From contig NZ_JAEKJT010000006.1 in the NCBI RefSeq assembly GCF_017303055.1, forward strand, positions 124,001 to 188,000: a stretch of DNA of 64,000 nt, written 5' to 3'. Below the pieces are notes generated by a model. It ran no database searches, was not told the origin of the DNA, and was given only the letters and a program-made list of their open reading frames with translations. The stretch is from Halomonas litopenaei. Its GTDB lineage: Bacteria > Pseudomonadota > Gammaproteobacteria > Pseudomonadales > Halomonadaceae. The position numbers were made by a program, and so were the translations under genes. Below, piece by piece: positions 55,375 through 64,000 of the stretch. Numbering within the stretch: position 1 is the stretch's first letter; the number at the start of each line of letters is the position of its first letter.

Positions 55375-56004
55375 TCACAGGACTCCCATCAGGTAGACGA
55401 AGGAGAAGACGCAGATCCAGACGATATCCAGGAAGTGCCAGAACAGGCTCAAGCACATGATGCGCGGGCGCACCATATCGTCGAGACCGCGCTGCTTCAC
55501 CTGAATCAGCATCACCAGAATCCAGATCAGACCAAAGGTCACGTGCAGACCGTGGGTACCGACCAGGGTGAAGAAGGCGGACAGGAAGCCCGACCGATCA
55601 GGACCGTAGCCGATATGGATCAGGTGAGCGAACTCGTAGATCTCCATGCCTACGAAGGCCGCGCCCAGCAGGAAGGTGATCCCCAGCCACTTCAGCACTT
55701 TCTGGGTCTGGTTGGCGTTCATGGCCAGTACGGCCATGCCGTACGTGAAGCTCGAGAACAGCAGCAGGAAGGTTTCGACCAGAATGAACGGGAGTTCGAA
55801 GATCTCGCCCGGCGTCGGACCATCCGCCGTGCCCCGAAGGAGCACGGCATAAGTGGCGAACAGTGATCCGAAGATCACCAGGTCGCTCATCAGGTAGACC
55901 CAGAAACCGAAGACCTTGGTGCCCGCGGCATCGTGATGATCGTGGTCGTGATCATGGTCATGCCCGGAGGCATGACCTTGCTGATTGAGTGTATCGGTAG
56001 CCAT
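55375..56004 (-). CDS. cyoC: Cytochrome bo3 ubiquinol oxidase subunit III
   Basis: 209 residues with five membrane segments. A His/Asp-rich N-terminus ([15 protein letters not shown]) precedes [24 protein letters not shown], and [30 protein letters not shown] is the conserved core. Non-catalytic core subunit of the quinol oxidase. Starts 2 nt after cyoB ends. The DHDHDH tract is longer than in E. coli CyoC. Confidence 0.95.
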   Translation of the reverse strand: MATDTLNQQGHASGHDHDHDHDHHDAAGTKVFGFWVYLMSDLVIFGSLFATYAVLLRGTADGPTPGEIFELPFILVETFLLLFSSFTYGMAVLAMNANQTQKVLKWLGITFLLGAAFVGMEIYEFAHLIHIGYGPDRSGFLSAFFTLVGTHGLHVTFGLIWILVMLIQVKQRGLDDMVRPRIMCLSLFWHFLDIVWICVFSFVYLMGVL

Positions 56005-56006
56005 GG

Positions 56007-57989
56007 TTATGCCTGCATCTCCACACGGTTCTGGTGTTCGCGCTCAATACGCTCGACTTCCGCAGCGGGCACGTAATAGTCGACGTCAGTGTTGAAGACA
56101 CGCGCGATGAAGGTAGCGAACATGCCCAGTGCGGCCACGATGGCCAGCCACCAGATATGCCACACCAGAGCGAAGCCGAAGACCGCGGAAATCAGACCGA
56201 TCACCGGACCTTCCCAGGTGTACTTGGGCATGTGAATGTCCTTGTACGGCCCTTTGGACACGCCAGCCTTGCCACCGTTGGCCTGCTTCTGGTTCCAGAA
56301 GTCATCGATGTCCTTGATCTCCGGCAGATGCGCGAAGTTGTAGAACGGCGCCGGAGAGGAAGTTGCCCACTCCAGGGTACGCGCGTCCCAAGGATCCCCG
56401 GTGACGTCCTGGTTCTTCTTGCGATCACGGATGCTGACGTAGAACTGGATCACGGTGCAGGCAATGCCACACAGGATCAGCACGGCGCCGACCCAGGCGA
56501 TGATCATCCAGGGCTGCCAGGCACCATTGTCATAGGACTGCATGCGACGCACGGCGCCGAAGAAGCTCAGCACGTACAGCGGCATGAAGGCGACATAGAA
56601 GCCGGTAATCCAGAACCAGAAGGAGCGCTTGCCCCACTTCTCGTCGAGCATGAAGCCGAAGGCCTTCGGGAACCAGTAGGTCAGACCCGCCAGCATACCG
56701 AACACCACGCCACCGATGATGACGTTGTGGAAGTGCGCGATAACGAAAAGGCTGTTGTGCAGCACAAAGTTGGCCGCAGGCACCGACAGCATCACACCGG
56801 TCATGCCACCCAGGGTAAAGGTGATGATGAAGCCGATGGTCCACAGCACCGGGGAGGTGAACTCCAGGCGACCGCGGTACATGGTGAACAGCCAGTTGAA
56901 CACCTTCACCCCTGTGGGGATGGCGATGATCATCGTCATGATGCCAAAGAAGGCGTTGACGTTGGCCCCTGCTCCCATGGTGAAGAAGTGGTGCAGCCAA
57001 ACGATGAACGACAGGAAGGTGATGGCGATGGTTGCCCACACCATGGTGCCGTATCCAAACAGACGCTTGCGCGCAAAGGTCGCGATCACCTCGGAGAACA
57101 CACCGAAGGCCGGCAGGATAAGGATGTACACCTCAGGATGGCCCCAGGCCCAGATGAGGTTGACGTACATCATCATGTTGCCGCCAAAGTCGTTCGTGAA
57201 GAAGTGCGTCCCCAGGTAACGATCCAGCGTCAGCATCGCGATGGTGGCGGTCAGAATCGGGAAAGACGCGATGATCAGCACGTTGGCGCACAGCGACGTC
57301 CAGGTGAAGATGGGCATACGGAACAGGGTCATGCCCTTGGTACGCATCTTCAGGATGGTGACGAAGAAGTTGATGCCCGTCAGGGTCGTGCCGATCCCGG
57401 ATATCTGCAATGCCCATATCCAGTAATCCACGCCGACGCTTGGACTGTACTCTATCCCCGATAATGGCGCGTAGGCCAACCACCCGGTCGCGGCAAACTC
57501 ACCCACCACCAGCGATACGTTGACCAGAATGACGCCGGCAACGAACAGCCAGAAGCTGAGGTTGTTCAGGAACGGGAAGGCCACGTCGCGAGCACCGATC
57601 TGCAGCGGCACCACCAGGTTCATCAGGCCGATGACCATGGGCATGGCGACGAAGAAGATCATGATCACACCATGCGCGGTGAAGATCTGATCATAGTGGT
57701 CAGGCGGTAGATACCCCTCGGCCCCGGCAGATGCCATGGCCAGCTGGGTCCGCATCATGATGGCGTCGGCGAAGCCGCGAATCAGCATCACCAGGGCCAC
57801 CAGGAAATACATGATGCCCAGTTTCTTGTGGTCGACGGAGGTGATCCATTCGCGCCACAGATAGCCCCACTTCTTGAAGTAGGTCAGACCGCCCACGACG
57901 GCAATGCCGCCCAGAGCAATACCGATCGCCACCACCATGATGATGGGTTCCTGGATCGGAATCGAATCTAACGTCAGTTTTCCAAACAT
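56007..57989 (-). CDS. cyoB: Cytochrome bo3 ubiquinol oxidase subunit I
   Basis: 660 residues from an ATG with GGAG 8 nt upstream. Heme-copper oxidase catalytic subunit with about 15 membrane spans. [15 protein letters not shown] carries a heme b ligand; [14 protein letters not shown] holds the Cu-B His cross-linked to Tyr; [10 protein letters not shown] has two more Cu-B His; [10 protein letters not shown] has the two heme ligands. It reduces oxygen to water with quinol electrons and pumps protons. Second gene of the cyo operon, starting 3 nt after cyoA ends. Confidence 0.97.
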   Translation of the reverse strand: MFGKLTLDSIPIQEPIIMVVAIGIALGGIAVVGGLTYFKKWGYLWREWITSVDHKKLGIMYFLVALVMLIRGFADAIMMRTQLAMASAGAEGYLPPDHYDQIFTAHGVIMIFFVAMPMVIGLMNLVVPLQIGARDVAFPFLNNLSFWLFVAGVILVNVSLVVGEFAATGWLAYAPLSGIEYSPSVGVDYWIWALQISGIGTTLTGINFFVTILKMRTKGMTLFRMPIFTWTSLCANVLIIASFPILTATIAMLTLDRYLGTHFFTNDFGGNMMMYVNLIWAWGHPEVYILILPAFGVFSEVIATFARKRLFGYGTMVWATIAITFLSFIVWLHHFFTMGAGANVNAFFGIMTMIIAIPTGVKVFNWLFTMYRGRLEFTSPVLWTIGFIITFTLGGMTGVMLSVPAANFVLHNSLFVIAHFHNVIIGGVVFGMLAGLTYWFPKAFGFMLDEKWGKRSFWFWITGFYVAFMPLYVLSFFGAVRRMQSYDNGAWQPWMIIAWVGAVLILCGIACTVIQFYVSIRDRKKNQDVTGDPWDARTLEWATSSPAPFYNFAHLPEIKDIDDFWNQKQANGGKAGVSKGPYKDIHMPKYTWEGPVIGLISAVFGFALVWHIWWLAIVAALGMFATFIARVFNTDVDYYVPAAEVERIEREHQNRVEMQA

Positions 57990-57992
57990 GAT

Positions 57993-58982
57993 TTACTCCG
58001 CTGCCTCCGCGCTGCTGGACTCACCATGCGACTCGCCATGGGACTCGTCCTCATCGCCGTGACCACCTGCGCCATGACCATGAACAACGCCGCCGTAGGT
58101 CTCGACGAACTCGGCGTGCTTGCCGCCCGCCAGGAAGCTCTTGATGATGCGCTCGTAGAGCGCCGGGGTGATCTCGGAGAAGTACTCGACCTCGTTGTCC
58201 TCGCTGGGCGTGGCCAGGTCGTAGTATTCCTCTGGGAAGGTCAGCGTCTGAGAGGATGAACGTACCTTCTCGACCCACTCCTCGAAGTCTGCTTCAGAGC
58301 CCACGTGGGCATCGAAGGTCATCCCGGAGAAACCTGCACCACTGTAGTTGGTGGAGCGGCCGGGGTAGACGCCCTGCTCTTCGGCGATCAGGTGGACATC
58401 GTTATCCATACCCGCCATGGCATAGATCTGACTGCCCAGGCGCGGAATGAAGAAGGCATTCATCACCGAACCCGACGTCACCCGGAAGCGCACGGGGGTA
58501 TCTTCGGGGAAGGCCAGCTCATTGACCGTGGCAATGCCCTGCTCCGGATAGATGAACAGCCATTTCCAGTCCAGCGATACTGCCTGGATTTCCATGGGTT
58601 CATTCTGACCTTCCTTGGCCTCAAGGGTCTTGTGCGGGTCGAGGCTATGGGAGGTGTACCAGGTCAGCAGCGCCAGGAAGACGATGATGACGCAGGGAAT
58701 AAACCAGACGATGGCCTCAATCTTGGTGGAATGAGCCCAGTCCGGTGAATAGGTGGCATCGGTGTTGCCACGGCGGTAACGCCAGGCAAACCAAAGAGTG
58801 AGTACGATGACCGGAATCACCACGATCTGCATCAGACCGAAGGCGGTGAGGATCAAGGTACGCTGTTCACGGCCGATCTCCCCTTTCGGGTCGAGCAGCG
58901 CCGACTCACAGCCCGCCAACAGCAGGGGCAGCGCCAGCAACAGCACTAGGCCGAGCACGCGCAGGTACGACTTTCTTCTCAT
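57993..58982 (-). CDS. cyoA: Cytochrome bo3 ubiquinol oxidase subunit II
   Basis: 329 residues with GAGGT 7-8 nt before the ATG. A lipoprotein signal ends LLLAGC (Cys 25); two membrane spans follow, then a periplasmic cupredoxin-like domain. The domain lacks the Cu-A ligands of cytochrome c oxidases, as expected for a quinol oxidase (VSLDWKWLFIYPEQGIATVNELAFPEDTPVRFRVTSGSVMNAFFIPRLGSQIYAMAGM). The C-terminus is His/Glu/Ser-rich (GHGAGGHGDEDESHGESHGESSS), longer than in E. coli. First gene of the operon. Confidence 0.96.
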   Translation of the reverse strand: MRRKSYLRVLGLVLLLALPLLLAGCESALLDPKGEIGREQRTLILTAFGLMQIVVIPVIVLTLWFAWRYRRGNTDATYSPDWAHSTKIEAIVWFIPCVIIVFLALLTWYTSHSLDPHKTLEAKEGQNEPMEIQAVSLDWKWLFIYPEQGIATVNELAFPEDTPVRFRVTSGSVMNAFFIPRLGSQIYAMAGMDNDVHLIAEEQGVYPGRSTNYSGAGFSGMTFDAHVGSEADFEEWVEKVRSSSQTLTFPEEYYDLATPSEDNEVEYFSEITPALYERIIKSFLAGGKHAEFVETYGGVVHGHGAGGHGDEDESHGESHGESSSAEAAE

Positions 58983-59898
58983 GTAGCAACCTCGTCAGGG
59001 CGGCGGAAGACCATAGGTAGCGAGCCCAGGCTCGCAGGACATGCAGGCCCGACGAGGAGAGACATTGCATGCATCTTTCACAAAAGCTGCATGAAATGTG
59101 CCGATCCGCAATCGAAACCCGCAGAAACTCGCGCTCCCCACTCATCCGAGTACCACGACACGAGATCGTTACGAGGACAAAAAAGGAGATGGAACGCGAC
59201 CGGTGCGTATTGTCGACAGCAGAGCCCGACTTGAGAAGCGACGATTTGCCGCAGGGTGTCGCACCTTTCCTTGATGCAGTTCAGGGTCATGTCTCGAGGC
59301 CACGGCCTTCGGGCCATAGCTTTGACGAAGATCACAGAGGATGCGACCTCACGTCACAGGCCTCAAGGTGCCCGCGTAGGAAGGCGAGGGAAAACGCGCG
59401 CAAGCAGGCGAGAGAGAAGGCGAGTGAGAAGCCGAGAGCCAAGGCCAGCGAGGGCGAGAGAGAAAGGCTGCCACGAAGACCAACGCGCGTGACCGCAAGG
59501 TGCCGTGCAAGTGACAGCGGAAAGGCGTTAATGGTTCCACCACGGCGGACAGCTGTCATCAGGGAGGCCATCTGACGGGACCCGCTGTCCGATGCCCTTT
59601 GGCCCTGACTCTTACCTCTGCCTTTAACCCTACCTTTCCCCCTACCCTTACCCTCACTCTTGCACTCGCACTCGCACTCGCACTCGCACTCGTAGTCGCA
59701 CTCGTACTGGGTACTGGGTACTGGGTACTGGGTACTGGGTACTGGGTACTGGGTACTGGGTACTGGGTACTGGGTACTGGGTACTTGCCGAGTGCCACCT
59801 GCGGCACACTAAGCCGGCAACTACCAGTCCCAAGACTGGCGGCAGCGGGTGCCGTTGGCTGACAAAGCCGTCGACGCTGCGTGGTGGAGCATGGAGGA
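58983..59898. other. Gene-free, low-complexity region between cyoA and deoR
   Basis: About 0.9 kb. It begins with the probable cyo promoter region and continues with a purine-rich stretch (about 59376-59470) of GAGAG/GCGAG-type repeats. A pyrimidine-rich tract and the tandem repeats listed at 59662-59785 follow. The long open frames through these repeats (for example 59069-59575) are compositional and not judged to be genes. Confidence 0.55.
59662..59785. repeat. Composite microsatellite: (GCACTC)n then 11 x TACTGGG
   Basis: Five exact GCACTC hexamers (59662-59691) plus variants run into eleven perfect TACTGGG heptamers (59705-59781) and a partial twelfth. Neither unit lies in a plausible gene. 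Copy number is likely to vary between strains through slippage. Confidence 0.92.
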
Positions 59899-60693
59899 TC
59901 AGCGCGGGCTGTCGACTCGCGCCGCGATCTCCGGGGATGCCGACGCTGCGGCAGCAGCTTCCCCGTGGGTGACGATGATATCGGCATCGGACAACGTCCC
60001 GAAGAAAGCCGGGCGCAGAACGCCCCACTTGCTGTCATCGAACACTAGAATGCGCTGGGCCGCCGTCTCGATGGCCGCCTGCTTGGGAATGATTTCATGA
60101 AAGTGAAAGCAGCTGAGCCCCCGCTCGAGGTGCACGCCGGCGGCCGACAGAAAGGCGCGATTGATGCCTAGGCTGCGTATCTGGCGGGCCACATCCTCAC
60201 CATCGAAGGATTGCGAGACGCCCTGATAGAGCCCTCCCAGCAGAATCAGCCTGACGCTGTCGAGGTGGCTGACCGCGTTGGCCACGTTCAAGGCATAGGT
60301 GACCACGGTCAGATGGCGGCGTTGCCCCAGCTCGGCCACCATAGGTACCAAGGTGGTGCCACAGTCAATAAACAGGGTATCGCCATCCTGGACGTAGCTG
60401 CTGGCACGCTGGCACAGCCGGGTCTTGATATCGACACCGCGATCCCGCTGGGTCTCCAGGTCGTATACGGGAGAGAAGTGCGGATCGTCACGACGCACCA
60501 GATGCCCGCCCATCAACATCAAGGGGCTGCCCTTGGAGGAGACGTCTCGACGCAACGTCATTTCCGAAACGCCACACAGCATGGCCGCATCGGCCAAGCG
60601 AAGGCTTCCACCGCCAGCCAGCGCCTGCAGCAAGCGCTCCTGCCGTTGCACACTTCGTTGATTCATTACGTTTGCCCCCGCGCGGACCGTCAT
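59899..60693 (-). CDS. deoR: Deoxyribose operon repressor DeoR
   Basis: 264 residues from the ATG with AAGGG 5 nt upstream; an ATG nine codons later would give 255 residues, nearer E. coli DeoR (252), but lacks a good site. DeoR winged helix RLADAAMLCGVSEMTLRRDVS and sugar-phosphate sensor domain with TLFIDCGTT and FLSAAGVHLERGLSCFHFHE, strongly like E. coli DeoR. It should respond to deoxyribose 5-phosphate. Divergent from the nucleoside transporter-deoC-deoA genes; paired ATGTTAA sites lie in the gap. Confidence 0.9.
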   Translation of the reverse strand: MTVRAGANVMNQRSVQRQERLLQALAGGGSLRLADAAMLCGVSEMTLRRDVSSKGSPLMLMGGHLVRRDDPHFSPVYDLETQRDRGVDIKTRLCQRASSYVQDGDTLFIDCGTTLVPMVAELGQRRHLTVVTYALNVANAVSHLDSVRLILLGGLYQGVSQSFDGEDVARQIRSLGINRAFLSAAGVHLERGLSCFHFHEIIPKQAAIETAAQRILVFDDSKWGVLRPAFFGTLSDADIIVTHGEAAAAASASPEIAARVDSPR

Positions 60694-61109
60694 CGTGCCC
60701 TTCTGTTATGGTTTTTCAATAAGCATGCACTGAACTACAGGGTTCAGCCAGCGATCGGCGTTGAAGAAAACGCCACTGCACAAATGTTAATTTTCTCACA
60801 TTAAATGTTAACATGATCCCATTGACAGCCAGATCGCTGCAGCGGCGCCTGGCCAATCCATCATCATGCATCGCGAACTTCTGGACTCAGGTGCGGCAAG
60901 CGGTGACCCAGGTCATTTCTTCGCCGCCATGGCAATGGCATGCCAGGGCCCTTCAGGGTACTCATGACCTGCATCTGTCTCAGCGGCAAACCCACGCCCG
61001 TGACGGCCGGTGCGATGATCTACTCTCTATGGAAGGCTCGAGAGTTAGGACAACGACCGCTCCTTTCCATCGCGCTGTCCAAGTCACATTTTCCAAGGCG
61101 TAAACACCT
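60694..61109. other. deoR/nucleoside-transporter divergent intergenic region
   Basis: 416 bp holding the paired operator sites at 60784-60814 and presumably both promoters. The plus-strand 96-residue frame at 60813-61103 has no ribosome site and no family features. Confidence 0.45.
60784..60814. promoter_or_regulatory. Paired DeoR-type operators
   Basis: ATGTTAA occurs at 60784-60790 and 60805-60811, exactly 21 bp (two helical turns) apart. The second lies inside the perfect palindrome ATGTTAACAT (60805-60814). TGTTA...TAACA is the core of E. coli DeoR operators. Confidence 0.6.
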
Positions 61110-62375
61110 ATGACATTGCTCATGAGCCTGGTCGGCATGGTCACGCTGATTGCCATCGCCATTGCGTTCTCCCACAACCGTCGTGCCATCCGGCTGAGAA
61201 CCGTCGGTGGCGCTTTCCTTATCCAGGCAGGCCTCGGTGCCTTCGTGCTGTATGTCCCTGTGGGTCAGAAGGTGCTGAAGACGGTATCCGACGCCGTTAG
61301 CCAGGTGGTGTTGTACGCCAATGACGGCATCGCCTTCCTGTTCGGCGGGCTCGCCAACGTGGACAGCGTGGGCTTCGTGTTCGCGGTCAAGGTGCTGCCG
61401 GTCATCATCTTCTTCTCGTCATTGACCGCGGTTCTCTACTATCTCGGCATCATGCAGTGGGTCGTCCGGCTACTGGGCGGTGCGCTGCAGAAGCTCTTGG
61501 GCACCTCACGCACTGAGTCGCTGTCCGCTACCGCCAATATCTTTGTCGGCCAGACGGAAGCGCCGCTGGTGGTCCGCCCCTTCATTGCCCACATGACAAC
61601 GTCTCAGCTGTTTGCCGTCATGTGCGGTGGACTGGCCTCGGTCGCGGGCTCCGTGCTCGCCGGCTATGCCGCGCTTGGCATTCCAATGGAATACCTGGTG
61701 GCCGCCTCCTTCATGGCCGCCCCAGGCGGCCTGCTGTTTGCCAAGCTGATCATGCCCGAGACAGATCCCAATGCGGACAAGGCGGACAGCGTGTCCGACG
61801 TCATCGAAGAAGACGACAAGCCCGCCAACGTGCTTGACGCTGCTGCCGGTGGTGCCTCGTCCGGCTTGCAGCTGGCCGCCAACGTGGGGGCCATGCTGCT
61901 GGCCTTCATCGGCTTGATTGCCCTGCTCAACGGCATCCTGGGTGGTGTCGGTGGCTGGTTCGGGATGAGCAGTCTGAGCCTCGAGATGATCCTTGGCTGG
62001 CTGTTCTCTCCGCTGGCCTTCCTGCTGGGAATTCCCTGGGAGGAAGCGACGCTGGCAGGCTCCTTCATCGGCCAGAAGCTGGTGGTCAACGAGTTCGTTG
62101 CCTTCATCAACCTCGCGCCATACATCGACGGCGAGCAAATGGTCGCTGCCACCGGCGAGGCCATGAGTGCCCACACGGCGGCGGTACTGTCCTTCGCGTT
62201 GTGCGGTTTCGCCAACCTGTCCTCCATCGCCATTCTGCTAGGGGGCCTGGGCAGCATCGCGCCCAGTCGGCGGCACGATATCGCCCGCCTGGGCCTGAAG
62301 GCCGTCCTCGCCGGCACCCTCTCCAACCTGATGTCGGCCTGCATCGCCGGCTTCTTCATGACGTTGGGCGCCTGA
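61110..62375 (+). CDS. Concentrative nucleoside transporter (CNT/NupC family)
   Basis: 421 residues from an ATG with AAGG about 11 nt upstream; an ATG four codons later is possible. Family blocks: [65 protein letters not shown] (Gly-Gln-Thr-Glu nucleoside site) and [15 protein letters not shown] (Asn-Glu-Phe-Val, ribose site). Eight or more membrane spans. Cation-coupled nucleoside uptake feeding DeoA/DeoC; about 80 bp separate it from deoC. Confidence 0.92.
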   Translation: MTLLMSLVGMVTLIAIAIAFSHNRRAIRLRTVGGAFLIQAGLGAFVLYVPVGQKVLKTVSDAVSQVVLYANDGIAFLFGGLANVDSVGFVFAVKVLPVIIFFSSLTAVLYYLGIMQWVVRLLGGALQKLLGTSRTESLSATANIFVGQTEAPLVVRPFIAHMTTSQLFAVMCGGLASVAGSVLAGYAALGIPMEYLVAASFMAAPGGLLFAKLIMPETDPNADKADSVSDVIEEDDKPANVLDAAAGGASSGLQLAANVGAMLLAFIGLIALLNGILGGVGGWFGMSSLSLEMILGWLFSPLAFLLGIPWEEATLAGSFIGQKLVVNEFVAFINLAPYIDGEQMVAATGEAMSAHTAAVLSFALCGFANLSSIAILLGGLGSIAPSRRHDIARLGLKAVLAGTLSNLMSACIAGFFMTLGA

Positions 62376-62453
62376 CGCCTGACGGATCCTCTCCCTTCAT
62401 TCATGCCCCGACCGCCGCGATGGCGGTCCTGGTGGCTTCAGGAGCACGTTTTC

Positions 62454-63242
62454 ATGTCCACCCCGACCTTCAATCCCCATCTTGTTGCCCGTCAAGCCCT
62501 TTCCCTGATGGACCTGACCAGCCTGAATGATGACGATACCGATGCCGTCGTCGAAGCCCTGTGCCAGCGTGCCAAGACGCCACTGGGCAATGTGGCAGCG
62601 GTCTGCGTCTACCCCCAGTTCGTGGTGCCGGCACGCCGCGCCCTGACTGCCCACAACCTCAGCGGGCAGGTCAAGATTGCTACCGTGACCAACTTTCCTC
62701 ATGGCGGTGACGACATCATGGCGGCTGCACGCGCCACACGCGAAGCCGTCGCCTCAGGCGCTGACGAAGTGGACGTGGTCTTTCCCTACCGCGCGCTGTT
62801 GGCCGGCGACGACGCGATCGGCCAGGAACTGGTGGAAATGTGCAAGGCGGCCGCCAGTGACCGCACCCTCAAGGTCATCCTCGAGACCGGTGAACTGAAG
62901 GACCCGGCCCTGATTCGCCGAGCCAGCGAGCAGGCCATCGCCGGCGGAGCCGACTTCCTCAAGACATCGACGGGCAAGGTCACCGTGAACGCTACGCCTG
63001 AAGCTGCCAAGGTCATGCTTGAAGCGATCCGTAGCGCCGACCGCCCGGTAGGCTTCAAGGCCGCTGGCGGTGTACGCACCGTAGAAGACGCCGCCGTCTA
63101 CCTGGACCTCGCCGCGGACATCATGGGCCCGGGTTGGGCGACCCCGCAGACCTTCCGCTTCGGCGCATCAGGCCTGCTCGACAACCTGATGATGACCGCC
63201 GGGGTTGGCGTCGATGACGGAGGCCAGGCTGGGGGCTACTGA
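62454..63242 (+). CDS. deoC: Deoxyribose-phosphate aldolase
   Basis: 262 residues from the ATG with AGGAG 9 nt upstream; the frame is open 17 codons more but has no site. TIM-barrel class I aldolase: [37 protein letters not shown], and the Schiff-base Lys in [22 protein letters not shown] holds the second Lys. Splits deoxyribose 5-phosphate into acetaldehyde and glyceraldehyde 3-phosphate. Its stop overlaps the deoA ATG by one base. Confidence 0.96.
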   Translation: MSTPTFNPHLVARQALSLMDLTSLNDDDTDAVVEALCQRAKTPLGNVAAVCVYPQFVVPARRALTAHNLSGQVKIATVTNFPHGGDDIMAAARATREAVASGADEVDVVFPYRALLAGDDAIGQELVEMCKAAASDRTLKVILETGELKDPALIRRASEQAIAGGADFLKTSTGKVTVNATPEAAKVMLEAIRSADRPVGFKAAGGVRTVEDAAVYLDLAADIMGPGWATPQTFRFGASGLLDNLMMTAGVGVDDGGQAGGY

Positions 63243-64000
63243 TGCTGCTACAAGACATCATCGCGGCCAAGCGAGATGGACAGACTCTGTCGCGGGAGGC
63301 GATCCGGCACTTCGTGATGGCGATCGCTGACGACAGCGCCGGCAACGAGCAGATTGGCGCCTTCGCCATGGCGACCTACCTCAACGGCATGTCACTGGAC
63401 GAAACCGTTGCCCTCACCGAAGCGACCCGTGACTCGGGGAGTCGTCTCGATTACCGCAGCCTGGACCTTCCGGGCCCGGTACTCGACAAGCACTCCACTG
63501 GCGGCGTCGGGGATCCCGTGTCGCTGATTCTCGGGCCCTGGCTGGCCGCCTGTGGCGCCCACGTGCCGATGATCTCCGGCCGAGGTCTGGGCCACACCGG
63601 CGGCACCCTGGACAAGCTGGAGGCCATTGGCGGCTATAACGTCACGCCTGAGCGAGCGACCTTCGAGCGCCTGCTGAAGGACGTTGGCGTCGTCATTGTC
63701 GGCCAGAGCGGAGACCTGGCGCCCGCCGACAAGCGCCTGTATGCCGTGCGCGACGTGACCGCCACCGTCTCTTCGCTGCCGCTGATCGTCGCCTCGATCC
63801 TCGGCAAGAAGCTCGCCGAGAACCTTGACGGCCTGGTCATGGACGTCAAGATCGGCAACGGGGCCTTTCTGGAGAGCGATGCACACACCCGGCAACTCGC
63901 CAGTACCATCACGGACGTCGCTCGCCAGGCAGGGACGCCGACCACCGCGCTGCTGACCGACATGAATCAGACCCTCGCCGAGAGCGCAGGCAACGCCATC
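63242..64000 (+). CDS. deoA: Thymidine phosphorylase (3' truncated by the window edge)
   Basis: Begins at the ATG that overlaps the deoC stop (TGATG) and stays open to the window end, 253 residues seen of an expected 440 or so. [25 protein letters not shown] opening; LDKHSTGGVGDPVSLILGPWLAACGAHVPMISGRGLGHTGGTLDKLEAIGGYN is the pyrimidine-nucleoside phosphorylase signature, and VMDVKIGNGAFL follows. Converts thymidine and phosphate to thymine and deoxyribose 1-phosphate. The usual next genes (deoB, other phosphorylases) would lie beyond the window. Confidence 0.96.
   Translation, partial: MLLQDIIAAKRDGQTLSREAIRHFVMAIADDSAGNEQIGAFAMATYLNGMSLDETVALTEATRDSGSRLDYRSLDLPGPVLDKHSTGGVGDPVSLILGPWLAACGAHVPMISGRGLGHTGGTLDKLEAIGGYNVTPERATFERLLKDVGVVIVGQSGDLAPADKRLYAVRDVTATVSSLPLIVASILGKKLAENLDGLVMDVKIGNGAFLESDAHTRQLASTITDVARQAGTPTTALLTDMNQTLAESAGNAI

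Noticed and set aside
56034..57464. 476-residue open frame antisense to cyoB
   Set aside because: It is compositional shadow of cyoB; the His-rich translation has no domain features.
59069..59575. 168-residue plus-strand frame rich in Arg/Glu
   Set aside because: It runs through purine-rich low-complexity DNA, has no ribosome site and no recognisable motif.
59559..60038. Frames through the heptamer array encoding repeated STQYPVP residues
   Set aside because: The array is a microsatellite; the peptide pattern simply follows from a 7-bp unit and no start signal is present.

Overview
The window is high-GC, gene-dense chromosomal DNA, probably from a halophilic gammaproteobacterium of the Halomonas/Chromohalobacter group. 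That placement is an inference. It rests on protein style (acidic, Halomonas-like OpgGH, Cyo, TRAP and ThiC proteins), GC content and gene set; there is no rRNA in the window to confirm it.

Region by region. 1-6.2 kb holds the tail of a VOC protein, an LpxL/HtrB-type acyltransferase sandwiched between two paralogous small membrane proteins, and opgG-opgH (osmoregulated periplasmic glucans). 6.3-9.5 kb holds tenA and thiC, each behind its own TPP riboswitch. 9.7-13.1 kb is ackA-pta (acetyl phosphate/acetyl-CoA). 13.3-14.3 kb is a YeiH-family transporter. 14.5-20.3 kb holds a GMC flavoprotein divergent from a TRAP transporter and an IclR regulator, the layout of isethionate (IseJ/IseKLM/IseR) loci. 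20.5 kb is a universal stress protein. 21.2-26.0 kb holds a second TRAP transporter divergent from a MocR-type regulator, a layout like TauKLM/TauR. 26.2-31.6 kb holds GltS-like symporter, amidohydrolase and COG0523 GTPase genes with a divergent LysR. 31.8-37.9 kb holds probable taurine dehydrogenase tauXY behind a glycine-oxidase-like flavoprotein, divergent from a CobS/CobT-like AAA+/VWA pair. 37.9-40.6 kb is an AT-richer, decayed accessory patch with a Fic gene split by an in-frame amber codon and the 3' stub of a type I restriction hsdS gene. 40.6-45.4 kb holds a D-amino-acid dehydrogenase, a 33-residue membrane peptide, a sodium:solute symporter, a LysR regulator and an Asp/Glu-type racemase. 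45.4-50.3 kb holds a TauE-type exporter, a short Pta, xsc and a second IclR. 50.4-53.9 kb holds an unrecognised aromatic/Cys-rich protein, a class V aminotransferase and a Yip1-like protein. 54.1-59.0 kb is the cytochrome bo3 operon cyoABCDE. 59.9-64 kb holds deoR, a CNT nucleoside transporter, deoC and the start of deoA.

The unifying theme of 9.7-50.3 kb appears to be C2-sulfonate use. Two uptake systems and two dehydrogenase modules (isethionate by the GMC protein, taurine by TauXY) would converge on sulfoacetaldehyde. Xsc would cleave it to sulfite and acetyl phosphate, Pta would make acetyl-CoA, and a TauE/SafE-family carrier could export sulfite. A 28-bp motif occurs twice between xsc and its iclR and once between the tauXY operon and the CobS/CobT-like pair. 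It suggests one regulator controls them all and brings the AAA+/VWA pair into the sulfonate regulon as a possible new maturation factor.

Other points of note are two TPP riboswitches with an enlarged P5 loop, a predicted anti-Shine-Dalgarno helix before thiC, paired ATGTTAA operators in the deo intergenic region, and several tandem-repeat tracts (11 x TACTGGG, a 26-bp unit and a 13-bp unit).
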